Positions 26,696 through 36,607 are shown, numbered from the stretch's first letter. The stretch is DNA of 64,000 nt from Rhizobium croatiense (GCF_019793465.1 NZ_JAILYJ010000007.1:124001-188000), one strand, 5' to 3'. The notes: generated by a model not told the origin, from the letters alone. Made by a program: numbers and translations.

Positions 26696-27166
26696 ATGGC
26701 TGAAAAGAAATCGGGTATCGATCAGGCACTGATCCGCGATCTCGCCAACATTCTCAACGAGACGGATCTGACGGAGATCGAGGTCGAGCAGGATGACCTG
26801 CGCATCCGCGTTTCGCGCAACGGCGCGACGCAATATGTGCAGGCGCCGATCGCAGCACCGGCCTTTGCTGCGCCCGCAGCCGCTCCGGCAGCGGCAGGTG
26901 CCGCGCCGGCTGCTGCCCCCACCCGCAATCCTGCCAATGTCGTCAATGCGCCGATGGTCGGCACCGTCTACATGGCGCCGGCTCCGGGCGCGCGCCCCTT
27001 CATCGAGATCGGCGCCACCGTCAAGGAAGGCCAGACGCTGATCATCATCGAAGCGATGAAGACGATGAACCAGATCCCCTCGCCGAAGTCGGGCAAGGTG
27101 ACCGAAATTCTCGTCGATGACGGACATCCCGTCGAATACGGCCAAGCCCTCGTCGTCATCGAATAG
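26696..27166 (+). CDS. accB: Biotin carboxyl carrier protein of acetyl-CoA carboxylase
   Basis: 156 residues from ATG 26696. N-terminal helical region, an Ala/Pro linker at about residues 50-78, then the biotinyl domain (80-156). The biotin Lys is in [13 protein letters not shown]; the residue after Lys is Thr rather than the Met of the E. coli form, a variant I know from other alphaproteobacteria. Carries CO2 between AccC and the carboxyltransferase for fatty-acid synthesis. 10 nt upstream of accC. Confidence 0.96.
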   Translation: MAEKKSGIDQALIRDLANILNETDLTEIEVEQDDLRIRVSRNGATQYVQAPIAAPAFAAPAAAPAAAGAAPAAAPTRNPANVVNAPMVGTVYMAPAPGARPFIEIGATVKEGQTLIIIEAMKTMNQIPSPKSGKVTEILVDDGHPVEYGQALVVIE

Positions 27167-27176
27167 GCCCATGCCC

Positions 27177-28526
27177 ATGATTTCGAAAATCCTCATCGCC
27201 AATCGCGGGGAAATCGCCCTTCGGGTGCTCCGGGCCTGCAAGGAGCTCGGCATTGCCTGCGTCGTGGTGCATTCCACCGCCGACGCCGATGCCATGCATG
27301 TGCGCCTTGCCGACGAAAGCGTCTGCATCGGCCCGCCCTCCTCGCGCGAGAGCTACCTCAATATCCACCAGATCGTCGCGGCCTGCGAGATCACCGGCGC
27401 AGACGCCGTGCATCCGGGCTACGGCTTCCTCTCCGAGAACGCCAAGTTCGCCGATATTCTCGAAGCCCATGGCATCACCTTCATCGGGCCGACGGCGGAT
27501 CATATCCGCATCATGGGCGACAAGATCACCGCCAAGACGACGGCGCTGGAACTCGGCATCCCTGTCGTTCCAGGCTCGGACGGTGAAGTGAAGACCGAAG
27601 AGGATGCGCTGCGGACGGCCGCCGAAATCGGTTATCCCGTGCTGATCAAGGCAACGGCCGGCGGCGGCGGACGCGGCATGAAGGTCGCCAAGAGCGAGGC
27701 CGACCTGATCGAAGCCTGGTCGACGGCGCGCACCGAAGCGGCAGCCGCCTTCGGCAACGATGCCGTCTACATGGAAAAATATCTCGGCAAGCCGCGCCAC
27801 ATCGAAATCCAGGTGTTCGGCGACGGCGAAGGCAATGCCATCCATCTTGGCGAGCGCGACTGCTCGCTGCAGCGCCGCCATCAGAAGGTCTGGGAAGAGG
27901 CGAATTCGCCGGCGCTCAACGTCGAGCAGCGCATGAAGATTGGCCAGGTCTGCGCCGACGCCATGAAAAAGCTGAAATATCGCGGCGCCGGCACGATCGA
28001 ATTCCTCTACGAGAATGGCGAGTTCTATTTCATCGAAATGAATACCCGCCTGCAGGTGGAACATCCGATTACCGAAGCGATCACCGGTATCGACCTCGTG
28101 CACGAGCAGATCCGTGTCGCTTCCGGCGGCGGCCTGTCGGTGACGCAGGACGAAGTGCATTTTTCCGGCCACGCCATCGAATGCCGCATCAATGCCGAGG
28201 ATGCGCGCACCTTCGTGCCCTCGCCCGGCACGATCACGCATTTCCATGCGCCGGGCGGCCTTGGCGTGCGCATCGATTCCGGCGCCTATCAGGGCTACAA
28301 GATCCCGCCCTATTACGACAGCCTGATCGGCAAGCTGATCGTGCACGGCCGCACCCGCGTCGAGTGCATGATGCGGTTGCGCCGCGCGCTCGATGAATTC
28401 GTCGTCGACGGCATCAAGACGACGCTGCCGTTGTTCCAGGAACTCGTCTCCAATCAGGATATCGCCAACGGCGACTACGACATCCACTGGCTGGAACACC
28501 ACCTCGCCAACACACCGGCGGCATAG
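27177..28526 (+). CDS. accC: Biotin carboxylase of acetyl-CoA carboxylase
   Basis: 449 residues from ATG 27177, exactly the E. coli length; an ATG two codons earlier is possible. ATP-grasp enzyme that carboxylates biotin on AccB. Visible: [27 protein letters not shown], the Gly-rich ATP lid [25 protein letters not shown] and [14 protein letters not shown] with the catalytic Arg and Glu. Overlaps nothing; aat starts 8 nt after the stop. Confidence 0.97.
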   Translation: MISKILIANRGEIALRVLRACKELGIACVVVHSTADADAMHVRLADESVCIGPPSSRESYLNIHQIVAACEITGADAVHPGYGFLSENAKFADILEAHGITFIGPTADHIRIMGDKITAKTTALELGIPVVPGSDGEVKTEEDALRTAAEIGYPVLIKATAGGGGRGMKVAKSEADLIEAWSTARTEAAAAFGNDAVYMEKYLGKPRHIEIQVFGDGEGNAIHLGERDCSLQRRHQKVWEEANSPALNVEQRMKIGQVCADAMKKLKYRGAGTIEFLYENGEFYFIEMNTRLQVEHPITEAITGIDLVHEQIRVASGGGLSVTQDEVHFSGHAIECRINAEDARTFVPSPGTITHFHAPGGLGVRIDSGAYQGYKIPPYYDSLIGKLIVHGRTRVECMMRLRRALDEFVVDGIKTTLPLFQELVSNQDIANGDYDIHWLEHHLANTPAA

Positions 28527-28533
28527 GACAGGA

Positions 28534-29148
28534 ATGGCAGGATCGCGCAGGAAGTCACCAGGCATCACCCCTGACATTCTCCTGCGCGCCTATTCCATCG
28601 GCCTCTTCCCGATGGCCGAATCCGCAGACGACCCGGAGATTTTCTGGGTCGAGCCGGAAATGCGCGGCGTGTTGCCGCTCGATCGTTTCCATGTATCGAA
28701 GAGCCTCGCCAAGACGGTGCGCCGACATCCCTTCGAGATCCGTTTCGACCACGCCTTCGAATCGGTGATCGCCGCTTGCGCCGAGGAGACATCGGGTCGC
28801 CCCAGCACCTGGATCAACCAGACAATCCGATCGCTCTATTCGACGCTGTTCGACATGGGCCACGCCCATACCGTTGAAGCGTGGCACGGCGATGAACTGG
28901 TCGGCGGTCTCTACGGCGTCTCGCTCGGTTCGGCCTTCTTCGGCGAAAGCATGTTTTCACGCCGCACGAACGCTTCGAAGATCTGCCTCGTGCATCTGGT
29001 CGACCGGCTGAGAGAAAGGGGCTTTACCCTGCTCGACACCCAGTTCACCACCGAGCATCTGAAGACGTTCGGAGCGATCGACGTTCCGAAGGCCGATTAT
29101 GCCGCGCTGCTTGCCGCCGCGATGGAATCGCCACACCTGAAGTTTTAA
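28534..29148 (+). CDS. aat: Leucyl/phenylalanyl-tRNA-protein transferase
   Basis: 204 residues from ATG 28534, with GGA just upstream. Adds Leu or Phe from tRNA to N-terminal Arg/Lys of proteins, making N-degrons for ClpAP. Family blocks: [57 protein letters not shown] and [16 protein letters not shown]. Last gene of the aroQ-accBC operon, a common arrangement in rhizobia. Confidence 0.96.
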   Translation: MAGSRRKSPGITPDILLRAYSIGLFPMAESADDPEIFWVEPEMRGVLPLDRFHVSKSLAKTVRRHPFEIRFDHAFESVIAACAEETSGRPSTWINQTIRSLYSTLFDMGHAHTVEAWHGDELVGGLYGVSLGSAFFGESMFSRRTNASKICLVHLVDRLRERGFTLLDTQFTTEHLKTFGAIDVPKADYAALLAAAMESPHLKF

Positions 29149-29210
29149 GCGCTATCGTTTCATCCCTGCGTTGATTTTCCGGCCGATTTCAGTAGCTTCC
29201 GGAAAATACA

Positions 29211-30155
29211 ATGGGGGATAGAATTTTGAGACGATATTTTGCGGCGGCGATGCTTTTCACCTTACTTGCAGCTCAGGCCGAGGCACGTCCCTATCAAGAG
29301 ATGTTTTCTGGCAGGACCGATTTTTCCGAGACGGAAAAACCGTTACTGGAAAAACTTGATTTTCAGCAGGGTGTGATCAAGCTGCCCGAAGCGAAGGCGA
29401 CGCTCAAGGTACCCGCCGACTTCTACTATCTCAGCCCGGCCGACACGAAGACGGTGCTTGTCGATATCTGGGGAAATCCGCCGGCGGCGGCCGATGGAAC
29501 GCTGGGAATGATCTTCCCGGCGAAATACGCGCCGACCGACCCGCAATCATGGGGATCGATCGTGGAATACAGCGCGGACGGTTATGTCTCAGACAGCGAT
29601 GCCGCCACGACGAATTACGACGAACTGCTGCAGAACATCAAGGATGCGATCAGCGAAAGGAATCCTGAGCGCGAAAAGCAAGGCTTCCCGAAGATCACCC
29701 TTGTCGGCTGGGCTTCGGCGCCGCGCTATGACAAGCCGGCGCATGCAATGCACTGGGCGCGCGATCTGATTTTCGGCAACGACACGCAATCCGAGCACAC
29801 GCTGAATTATTCCGTGCGCGTGTTCGGGCGCGAGGGTGTCTTTGAATTCGACTTCGTTGCCGGACTCGGACAGTTGAAGGAGATCGAGGCGGTCATTCCG
29901 ACGGTCACGAAGCTCGTGCAGTTCGACAAGGGGATGACCTATGGCGACTATGTCGACGGCGACAAGGTCGCGGCCTACGGCATGGCAGGAATGATCGCCG
30001 CAGGCGCTGGCGCCAAGATTGCCGCAAAGGTAGGACTGCTGGCCCTTGCCCTTGCCTTCTTCAAAAAGGCCGGCATCCTTGTCGTCGTCCTGGCCGGCGT
30101 TGCGCTTCGCTTTGCCAAAAGCCTTTTCAACAGGAACAAAACACCGACCGTGTAG
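29211..30155 (+). CDS. DUF2167 membrane protein
   Basis: 314 residues from ATG 29211; a TTG at 29226 with GGGGGA 6 nt upstream is an alternative start. Signal peptide with cleavage near AQAEA. The extracytoplasmic DUF2167 domain (about 45-240) carries LPADFYYLS-like VPADFYYLSPAD, VDIWGNPP, GLAAPRYD-like GWASAPRYDKPAHAMHWARD and FGREGVFEFDFVA. Two hydrophobic stretches at about 262-300 anchor the C-terminus, ending in basic residues. Function of the family unknown. Converges with the DUF2155 gene. Confidence 0.88.
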   Translation: MGDRILRRYFAAAMLFTLLAAQAEARPYQEMFSGRTDFSETEKPLLEKLDFQQGVIKLPEAKATLKVPADFYYLSPADTKTVLVDIWGNPPAAADGTLGMIFPAKYAPTDPQSWGSIVEYSADGYVSDSDAATTNYDELLQNIKDAISERNPEREKQGFPKITLVGWASAPRYDKPAHAMHWARDLIFGNDTQSEHTLNYSVRVFGREGVFEFDFVAGLGQLKEIEAVIPTVTKLVQFDKGMTYGDYVDGDKVAAYGMAGMIAAGAGAKIAAKVGLLALALAFFKKAGILVVVLAGVALRFAKSLFNRNKTPTV

Positions 30156-30246
30156 GGGCGCGATACGTCCATCAAAGCGTTGCGGCGTCTCTTGCGCGTC
30201 TCAAAGAGAAGCGCGCTGATGCTGCGGTGCCGCCGCGCGACACGTG

Positions 30247-30687
30247 TTAACGGGCAGTCGCCTTGGTGCCGTCAGGAGCCGGGACGTCCGAGCTCGTCTT
30301 GCAGTCCTTCAGCCAGACGTCGTAGATCGGGTGCTCGACGGCGTTGAGGCCGGGGCTGGCGGCAAACATCCAGCCGGTGAAGATGCGGCGGATCTTGCGG
30401 TCGAGGGTGATCTCGTCGACCTCGACAAAACCGTCGATCTTCTGCGCTTCGGCCTGATCGCGCGAATAGCAAGCCTTTGGCGTCACCTGCAATGCGCCGA
30501 ACTGCACCGTTTCGTTGACATAAACATCGAAGGTGGTGATACGGCCGGTGATCTTGTCGAGGCCGGAGAAGACGGCAACCGGGTTTTCAATGCGGGCGGC
30601 ATGTGCCGCACCGGTCGGAAGCAGAGCCGAGAGCGCCAGCAGCGATCCGGCGGCACGCAGGACCATGTTCCGCGTGAAGAGCTTCAT
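30247..30687 (-). CDS. Exported DUF2155 protein
   Basis: 146 residues from ATG 30687 (GGAGACGG upstream). Signal peptide ends near GAAHA. The DUF2155 core has GLDKITGRITTFDVYVNETVQFGAL and then a Cys and GWMFAASPGLNAVEHPIYDVWLKDC. This family is an alphaproteobacterial periplasmic protein of unknown role, often encoded beside the NDUFA12 homologue, as here (113 nt downstream of it). Confidence 0.89.
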   Translation of the reverse strand: MKLFTRNMVLRAAGSLLALSALLPTGAAHAARIENPVAVFSGLDKITGRITTFDVYVNETVQFGALQVTPKACYSRDQAEAQKIDGFVEVDEITLDRKIRRIFTGWMFAASPGLNAVEHPIYDVWLKDCKTSSDVPAPDGTKATAR

Positions 30688-30800
30688 GTACCCGTCTCCA
30701 GATAATTTTTCAGTTTCATCCGCGGTCAAGCGCGGCCAACCTGCGGGTAAAGGTCAATTGTGGCCAAAAGCCGGGCTTGGGGTTCGCCCGGTCAGCCGTC

Positions 30801-31199
30801 TCAGTTGCCGGGCGTCCAGGCGTCGTAATCGCCGGTGACGCGCGGACGCTCGCCGGGAACCGCAAGAGAGCCCGGCGGGCGGTAAGCCTGTGGCGATCCG
30901 GTGAGGTTGGGGCGGTGCGTCTTCTGCCATTCCTTGGCGACGTAGCTTTCCTTGGACGGAGGAACATCGGTGCGATGATGCATCCAGCCGTGCCAGCCCG
31001 GCGGAATGGCCGAGGCTTCGGCATAACCCTTGTAGATTACCCAGCGCTTCGGCAGACCGTAGGAGGACATGCCGCCTTCATAATAGACGTTGCCGAATTC
31101 ATCCTCGCCGACGCGCTTGCCGAAACGCCAGGTCGCAAAACGCGTGCCCATCGTCTGACTGTTCCACCAGGTGAAGGTCTGAACCAGAAGATTCCACAT
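30801..31199 (-). CDS. Complex I accessory subunit NDUFA12 homologue
   Basis: 132 residues from ATG 31199 (AAGGAAAAGAC upstream). Matches the 17.2-kDa NADH:ubiquinone oxidoreductase family: TWWNSQTMGTRFATWRFG, VGEDEFGNVYYE, RWVIYKGYAEASAIPPGWHG WMHH and a Pro-rich tail. Bound to the peripheral arm near NDUFS4 in mitochondria. With the NDUFS4 homologue at 9884 it is a second complex I accessory gene outside the nuo operon. Confidence 0.93.
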   Translation of the reverse strand: MWNLLVQTFTWWNSQTMGTRFATWRFGKRVGEDEFGNVYYEGGMSSYGLPKRWVIYKGYAEASAIPPGWHGWMHHRTDVPPSKESYVAKEWQKTHRPNLTGSPQAYRPPGSLAVPGERPRVTGDYDAWTPGN

Positions 31200-31301
31200 G
31201 TCTTTTCCTTGTGCCCGCCAGTGCGGACCAAACCAGAATTCGTTTTCTCGCTTATGCCGTCGCCAAGCCGAATTGTCCAGCGATTCCACGAGAGCCAAGG
31301 G

Positions 31302-31775
31302 TCATTTCAAGGCCATCTTGAAGCCCAAATGCGAAGGTTTGAAGCCGAGCCTTTCATAGAAACGATGGGCGTCTTTGCGTATCGCATTCGAGGTCAATTG
31401 CACAAGGCGCACACCGCGGCCTTTTGCCTCGGCGATGGCGAATTCGATCATCCGGGCGCCGATCCCCTGCCCGCGCATATCGGAGCGCGTCTGCACCGCC
31501 TCGATGATCATCGCCGAGGAGCCGCGGCCGGTCAGCGTCGTCGTCAGCGTCGTCTGGAACGTACCGACGACCTCGCCGCCGTGCTCGGCGACATAGAGTG
31601 TCTGGTCGGGCGAGGCCTCGATGGCTGTGAAAGCCTTGACATAATCGACAAAGGCCTCAGGATCCGTCGTATCGCCGTGACCGCCGAGCGCATCGGCGGC
31701 AAAGATTGCCACGAGGGCCGGTAGATCGTCCTTCCGCGCCTGACGAACGAGAATATCGGGCACCCCGACCTGCAT
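31302..31775 (-). CDS. GNAT-family N-acetyltransferase
   Basis: 157 residues. Complete GNAT fold: N-terminal VRQARKDDLPALVAIF, the motif-A pyrophosphate loop RGQGIGARMIEFA after beta4 (AMIIEAVQT), and motif B RFYERLGFKPSHLGFK at the end. The ERLGF...HLGFK ending resembles PhnO/amino-acid acetyltransferase types. Substrate unknown. It starts 3 nt after the stop of a second GNAT gene, which in turn follows gatB by 3 nt, so all three are one transcript. Confidence 0.87.
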   Translation of the reverse strand: MQVGVPDILVRQARKDDLPALVAIFAADALGGHGDTTDPEAFVDYVKAFTAIEASPDQTLYVAEHGGEVVGTFQTTLTTTLTGRGSSAMIIEAVQTRSDMRGQGIGARMIEFAIAEAKGRGVRLVQLTSNAIRKDAHRFYERLGFKPSHLGFKMALK

Positions 31776-31778
31776 GGC

Positions 31779-32282
31779 TCAGTGCCCCTCGAGCGGTTTT
31801 TCGAAAATCAGCGCCGGAATGCCGGATTGCCCGGGGCCGCTATACTCATTGCGGCCAACCTCGGTGAAGCCGTGCGCCTGGTAGAAGGCGATCGCCGCCG
31901 CATTCTGCGGCTCGACTTCGAGACGCATGATTTCGGCATCGGGAAAGCAGGTTTCGAGCTCGGCGAAGATATCGCGGCCGATGCCCTGTCGCTGCAGCGC
32001 CGGGCTGACATAGAGGAGGTGCAGCATGACCGTTTTCGTCAACGCCTGCGACATCGCCGCATAACCCACGCCGCCGATCTTGCGGCCGTCGTCGGCGACG
32101 AGAAATTCGGCATCTTTGCGCGCCAGGCGTGCCTTCAGCGCCGACGGCGGGAAGAGATGGGCGATCAGCTCATCGACCTTGGTCTTGCCATGCAGGTCGT
32201 CATAGGTGGCGTGAAAGCTCTCCACCAGCAAGGCGCGGACCTTCTCCAGGTCGCCCTCGCCGGCGGTACGGACGAAATACAC
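31779..32282 (-). CDS. GNAT-family N-acetyltransferase
   Basis: 167 residues. Opens YFVRTAGEGDLEKVRALLVE; acetyl-CoA loop QRQGIGRDIFAELE; motif B AIAFYQAHGFTEVGR. Resembles TabA/PaiA-like acetyltransferases by its length and FHATYDDLHG segment, which I cannot confirm. Tightly packed between gatB and the 31302 GNAT with 3-nt gaps. Confidence 0.87.
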   Translation of the reverse strand: MYFVRTAGEGDLEKVRALLVESFHATYDDLHGKTKVDELIAHLFPPSALKARLARKDAEFLVADDGRKIGGVGYAAMSQALTKTVMLHLLYVSPALQRQGIGRDIFAELETCFPDAEIMRLEVEPQNAAAIAFYQAHGFTEVGRNEYSGPGQSGIPALIFEKPLEGH

Positions 32283-32285
32283 CGC

Positions 32286-33788
32286 TTATTCCTCGATGCC
32301 GAGCTTTGCCTTGACCAGCGCCTGGACGGCCTGCGGATTGGCTTTGCCGCCGGTCGCCTTCATCACCTGGCCGACAAACCATGCGGCCATGGTCGGCTTC
32401 GCCTTGACCTTTTCCACCTGATCGGGATTGGCAGCGATGATCTCGTCGACGGCCTTTTCGATCGCGCCGGTATCCGTCACCTGCTTCATGCCGCGCGCTT
32501 CGACGATTTCGGCGGGGTCGCCGCCTTCGGTCAGCACGATCTCGAAGAGGTCCTTGGCGATCTTGCCTGATATGGTTCCAGCCTTGATAAGGTCGATGAT
32601 GGCGCCGAGCTGGGCCGGAGAAACCGGCGTCTGTTCGATGTCCTTGCCGGTGCGGTTCAGCGCGCCGAGCAGGTCGTTGATCACCCAGTTTGCCGCCGTC
32701 TTGCCGTCGCGGCCGGCGGCCACGGCCTCGAAGTAATCGGCGATCGCCTTTTCGGAGACGAGCACGGAAGCATCGTAGACCGACAGGCCGAGCTCGCGCA
32801 CGAAGCGCTCCTTCTTGTCGTCAGGCAGTTCCGGCAGATCGGCTGCCAGCGCCGTGACGAAGGCATCGTCGAATTCGAGCGGCAGCAGGTCCGGATCGGG
32901 GAAGTAACGATAGTCGTGCGCATCCTCCTTGGAGCGCATGGAGCGCGTCTCGCCCTTGTTCGGATCGAAGAGGCGCGTCTCCTGCTCGATCTCGCCGCCA
33001 TCCTCGAGAATGCCGATCTGGCGGCGGGCTTCATATTCGATCGCCTGGCCGATGAAGCGGATGGAGTTGACGTTCTTGATCTCGCAACGTGTGCCGAAAG
33101 CCTCGCCCGGGCGGCGGACGGAGACGTTGACGTCGGCGCGCATCGAGCCCTCGTCCATGTTGCCGTCGCAAGTGCCGAGATAACGGACGATTGAACGCAG
33201 CTTGGTCATATAGGCCTTGGCTTCGTCGGATGAACGCATGTCGGGCTTGGAAACGATTTCCATCAGCGCCACGCCGGACCGGTTCAGATCGACATAGGAC
33301 ATGGTCGCATGCTGGTCATGCATCGACTTGCCGGCATCCTGTTCCAGATGCAGGCGCTCGATGCCGATCTCGATATCCTCGAACTGGCCCTGGCGGTCCG
33401 GCCCGAGCGAAATGACGATCTTGCCCTCGCCGACGATCGGATCCTTGAACTGCGAGATCTGATAGCCCTGCGGCAGGTCGGGGTAGAAATAGTTCTTGCG
33501 GTCGAAGAGCGAGCGCTTGTTGATCTGAGCCTTGAGGCCGAGACCGGTGCGCACCGCCTGCTTCACGCATTCCTCGTTGATGACGGGCAGCATGCCGGGC
33601 ATGGCGGCATCGACCAGCGACACGTTCGAATTCTGCGGCTTCCCGAATTCCGTCGAGGCGCCGGAGAAGAGCTTCGAATTGGACAGCACCTGGGCATGGA
33701 CTTCCATGCCGACGATGACTTCCCAGTCGCCGGTGGCGCCGGGGATGAAGCGTTTCGGATCGGGCGTGCGGACGTCGACAAGGGTCAT
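32286..33788 (-). CDS. gatB: Asp-tRNA(Asn)/Glu-tRNA(Gln) amidotransferase subunit B
   Basis: 500 residues from ATG 33788, the usual start ([12 protein letters not shown]). GatB holds the mischarged tRNA and phosphorylates Glu/Asp on it before GatA transfers ammonia. Signature blocks: [54 protein letters not shown], and the C-terminal YqeY-like tail ([20 protein letters not shown]). It is 2.8 kb from gatCA; the genes between have unrelated annotations. Confidence 0.97.
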   Translation of the reverse strand: MTLVDVRTPDPKRFIPGATGDWEVIVGMEVHAQVLSNSKLFSGASTEFGKPQNSNVSLVDAAMPGMLPVINEECVKQAVRTGLGLKAQINKRSLFDRKNYFYPDLPQGYQISQFKDPIVGEGKIVISLGPDRQGQFEDIEIGIERLHLEQDAGKSMHDQHATMSYVDLNRSGVALMEIVSKPDMRSSDEAKAYMTKLRSIVRYLGTCDGNMDEGSMRADVNVSVRRPGEAFGTRCEIKNVNSIRFIGQAIEYEARRQIGILEDGGEIEQETRLFDPNKGETRSMRSKEDAHDYRYFPDPDLLPLEFDDAFVTALAADLPELPDDKKERFVRELGLSVYDASVLVSEKAIADYFEAVAAGRDGKTAANWVINDLLGALNRTGKDIEQTPVSPAQLGAIIDLIKAGTISGKIAKDLFEIVLTEGGDPAEIVEARGMKQVTDTGAIEKAVDEIIAANPDQVEKVKAKPTMAAWFVGQVMKATGGKANPQAVQALVKAKLGIEE

Positions 33789-34046
33789 CTGATACTCTTT
33801 GCAGGCTGTTCTTTTCCACTGGTGAGGTAAAGGAAATGGCGTGCCGGTGCAAGGCTTTCGCGGCGTTAGCAGCTGCCGATGGTCGCTAATGGCCGAGAAG
33901 CTGCTTTGCACCGGAGCGGAGTATGTTCCCATATGCGAAGCGATCGAAACGAGCTTCGATCGTCCCCGATTGTCGATACCGCAGTCCTCTCTATCTTTGT
34001 CCAAAAAATACCGCTCGGACTGAGGCCCTCACAATAGGAGGCTCAA

Positions 34047-34223
34047 TTGAAGGATTATCTGCCCTATCTGGTCGGAACCCTCACGGGGGTGCTGGTCGCG
34101 CTCATCATTTCCGCCTTGTTGACGCTGCAGGGAACACCCCAGCTCATGCTTTTCGCACTGCTGCCAGCCATTGGTGGCGCTATCGTCGAGCGCTTTTCCC
34201 AGCGCCGATCCGACAAGTCGTAG
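34047..34223 (+). CDS. Putative 58-residue two-segment membrane protein
   Basis: Starts at TTG 34047 behind a near-perfect TAGGAGG (34035-34041) with 5-nt spacing; no ATG start would give this frame. The chain has two hydrophobic stretches (LVGTLTGVLVALIISALLTL and LMLFALLPAIGGAIV) joined by QGTPQ, and a basic tail ending RRSDKS. Its stop is 7 nt before the VOC gene at 34231, so the two are probably co-transcribed. No family recognised. Confidence 0.58.
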   Translation: MKDYLPYLVGTLTGVLVALIISALLTLQGTPQLMLFALLPAIGGAIVERFSQRRSDKS

Positions 34224-34230
34224 AAGCGCC

Positions 34231-34605
34231 ATGGGAAGGCTGAAGGAAATCGTCATCGACTGCGACTTTCCCTGGCATATTGCCCGTTTCTGGGCGGCGG
34301 CGCTCGATGGCTACGAAGTGATGCCGTATGACGATGCGGAACTGGCCCGCCTTGCCGCGATGGGGCTGACACCTGAAACGGACCCGACCGTGATGGTCGA
34401 GGGTCCCGGAACACGCCTTTGCTTCCACCTTCGCCAGGGAGAGCGTCCCGCCCGCAACCGTGTCCACCTCGATATCGCCGCTTCGGATCGCAGACAAGAA
34501 GTGGAACGGCTCTTATCCCTCGGCGCGACTTTCGTGCGTGAGACGGATGCCTACACGGTCTTGAATGATCCCGAGGGCAATAACTTCTGCGTCACCTCGG
34601 AATAG
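34231..34605 (+). CDS. VOC (glyoxalase-like) protein
   Basis: 124 residues from ATG 34231. Single glyoxalase-like domain: IVIDCDFPWHIARFWAAALDGYE at the N-terminus, RNRVHLDIA in the centre, and VLNDPEGNNFCVTSE at the end. The pattern matches the small VOC family often labelled glyoxalase-like domain 6. No substrate assigned; it lacks one His/Glu pair of true glyoxalase I. Follows the 58-residue membrane ORF by 7 nt. Confidence 0.82.
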   Translation: MGRLKEIVIDCDFPWHIARFWAAALDGYEVMPYDDAELARLAAMGLTPETDPTVMVEGPGTRLCFHLRQGERPARNRVHLDIAASDRRQEVERLLSLGATFVRETDAYTVLNDPEGNNFCVTSE

Positions 34606-34683
34606 CCTCGCGAACGGCGCCCGGCGGCATTTGCAGATGCGCGCCGCAAGCAATCATCCGCCTTCTGCGGGGCCTTTGAAACC

Positions 34684-35196
34684 TCAGAATTCCTGTCCGT
34701 ATCCGCCGCCGTCGGAGACGAGGTGCTTCGTCAGCCCGACGGAAGGCACGTCGCGGTCGAGCTTCGGATTATAGGCGACCGAGAGCCAGTGGATGCTGTA
34801 GCCGTGTTTCCGGAAAAAGCCGATCGCCTCGCTGTTGCCGGAATGGGTCTGCATCGCCGCCTTTGCGAAGCCCTGATCGGCGATCTCCGTTTCGATGCGC
34901 TCGAGGAGCGCCGAACCCAGCCCCTGGCGAGTGAAGACGGGGTCGATCCAGAAATCCGAGATGGTTTCATCCAGGCCCTCGCGCGCCGCCCAGCCGGCGA
35001 CCTGACCGTTCTGTTCGACGACGGTGATGGTCAGCCAGTCGTTTTCCACGAAGTTGCGAAAGGCGCTGCGCGCTGCATCGATCATCGCGTCCGATTCGCC
35101 AATCGACGCCATCGCCTTTTGCCAGGCCCTCAGCCCGATCTCACTCAAAAGTTCCGCTTCCCCGTCGCGGGCATTGCGAATGTGGATCAACGACAC
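34684..35196 (-). CDS. GNAT-family N-acetyltransferase
   Basis: 170 residues. N-terminal IRNARDGEAELLSEIGLRAW, central WAAREGLDETISDFWIDPVF, acetyl-CoA loop TRQGLGSALLERIE, motif B AIGFFRKHGYSIH. The ELLSEIGLRAWQKA region resembles RimI-like GNATs. Substrate unknown. Converges with the VOC gene. Confidence 0.87.
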   Translation of the reverse strand: MSLIHIRNARDGEAELLSEIGLRAWQKAMASIGESDAMIDAARSAFRNFVENDWLTITVVEQNGQVAGWAAREGLDETISDFWIDPVFTRQGLGSALLERIETEIADQGFAKAAMQTHSGNSEAIGFFRKHGYSIHWLSVAYNPKLDRDVPSVGLTKHLVSDGGGYGQEF

Positions 35197-35500
35197 CTCC
35201 GCGTTACCCCGTAACTAGACCATTGAGTCGCGGATTTTACCAGTGCCCCCAAAGGGATGACGGATCGAAACCATGGTTTTCGACCGTTTTTGAACGGCAA
35301 AGGCGCTCTTGACCGCCTTTTGCGACCCCAATACAAAACCCCATCGAGGTGTTTTATGTTGAACCTGTCTGAGACCCGGTAAAGGCCCTGCCCGCAAGTT
35401 TTCTTGCGCGCATGGGCCCGAAAAAACGAAGCCCTGACGTTCGAATGAGCGTCGGACCGTTTTTGTGCGCCCTGCCGGGCGCGGTACCGGATCTCAACAC

Positions 35501-35758
35501 ATGGACATTTCCCGCACGGAGCAGCGCATCCTGCATCTCATGGCCCAAGGCGGCCGCATCGAAATCATCCGCGACGACGACAGGAAGATCGAGAACGTCA
35601 GTTGCTTTACCCGCGACGGCTGGCTCTATCCCGGCGTCGACCTTGATCTCTTCCGCAGGCTGAAGCGGCTAAAGGCGATCAAATCGTCAGGCGGCCAGCC
35701 CTATCGGATTACCGAAAGAGGGTTGAAGTTGGTCAGATCGCAGCTGGACAACAGATAA
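35501..35758 (+). CDS. YjhX-family (UPF0386) protein
   Basis: 85 residues from ATG 35501. Almost the whole chain follows the E. coli YjhX pattern: MDISRTEQRILHLMAQGGRI, a central CFTRDGW segment, and LKAIKSSGGQPYRITERG ending RSQLDNR. YjhX is described in databases as a toxin family of YjhX-YjhQ type; YjhQ is a GNAT. GNAT genes lie on both sides here (34684 and 36107), but on the opposite strand, so the pairing is only suggestive. Size fits the family. Confidence 0.86.
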   Translation: MDISRTEQRILHLMAQGGRIEIIRDDDRKIENVSCFTRDGWLYPGVDLDLFRRLKRLKAIKSSGGQPYRITERGLKLVRSQLDNR

Positions 35759-35809
35759 TCGGGCAATCAACCTGATCGCGCCTCAAACCGGCGCGGTCAG
35801 GGCTCGGCC

Positions 35810-36085
35810 TCAAGCCTTCTGAGACAATATCGCTCGCATCGCCGACCATTCGTCGGCAATCGTGCCGGTCCCGCGCGACTTGCCGGCGCGGCGATACCAG
35901 TAATCGGCATTCCAGTCGTCGCCCTCGATGCGATGACAGAGGGCATGGCCCCAGTCGAACGGCTGTTCGCCTTCGTGGCGCTGACAGATATCGTGAACCA
36001 CCTGCCAATCCGCGCCCATGACGAAACCGCCGGCCGCAAGACGACCGATTGCCTCGATCAGTCGCACAAGATCATTATTCGCCAT
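35810..36085 (-). CDS. Hypothetical rhizobial protein
   Basis: 91 residues, no signal peptide or membrane segment. Trp-rich C-terminal half (DWGHALCHRIEGDDWNADYWYRRAG...EWSAMRAIL). The pattern looks like a small alpha-helical cytosolic protein. No family recognised. Downstream of a GNAT by 21 nt on the same strand, so likely the end of the gatCA-GNAT transcript. Confidence 0.66.
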   Translation of the reverse strand: MANNDLVRLIEAIGRLAAGGFVMGADWQVVHDICQRHEGEQPFDWGHALCHRIEGDDWNADYWYRRAGKSRGTGTIADEWSAMRAILSQKA

Positions 36086-36106
36086 AAGACCTCATCTCCG
36101 GTTTGG

Positions 36107-36607
36107 CTATCGATCAGCCAATGGTTTCTCCATATGCACCATTTCGAGCGGCACGCCCATGCTCTTGGAAAATTCGACACCATGCCAGATGGTGCTAAAG
36201 CCGCAGCGTTCGTAGAGACGGATCGCCCGCTCATTCCTCGCATGTGTCTCGAGCCGGACCGTCGCCAGCCCTTCGGTCGCCATCAGCTCACATAAATGCA
36301 ACAGCAGAGCCCGGCCGACACCCTTGCCCTGACAATCCGGATGCACCCAGAGATCGGACACATAATTCCGTTCGCCTTCCCGCGCACCCCAGCCGACGAT
36401 CACGCCCGCCAGTTCGGCAACGAAAATTTCGCCCTTCGTCTCATCTGGAAAGGCGGCGAACTCTTGCTGTACCTTGGCGATCACATGAGTATCGCGATAG
36501 CAATCCTCGAACGCCTCGCCCGCGGCCCATGCGGCAAAGCCGATGGCGCCGACCGCTTCGTGGTCGGCGGGCACTATTATTCGGATCCTAAGGTCCGTTA
36601 CCACCAC
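36107..36607 (-). CDS. GNAT-family N-acetyltransferase
   Basis: 166 residues. Opens [20 protein letters not shown]; central [10 protein letters not shown], acetyl-CoA loop [13 protein letters not shown], motif [14 protein letters not shown]. Its start overlaps the gatA 3' end by 10 nt, so translation is coupled to gatA. Substrate unknown. Confidence 0.87.
   Translation of the reverse strand: MVVTDLRIRIIVPADHEAVGAIGFAAWAAGEAFEDCYRDTHVIAKVQQEFAAFPDETKGEIFVAELAGVIVGWGAREGERNYVSDLWVHPDCQGKGVGRALLLHLCELMATEGLATVRLETHARNERAIRLYERCGFSTIWHGVEFSKSMGVPLEMVHMEKPLADR

Noticed and set aside
27156..28577. 473-codon frame on the minus strand
   Set aside because: Antisense shadow of accC.
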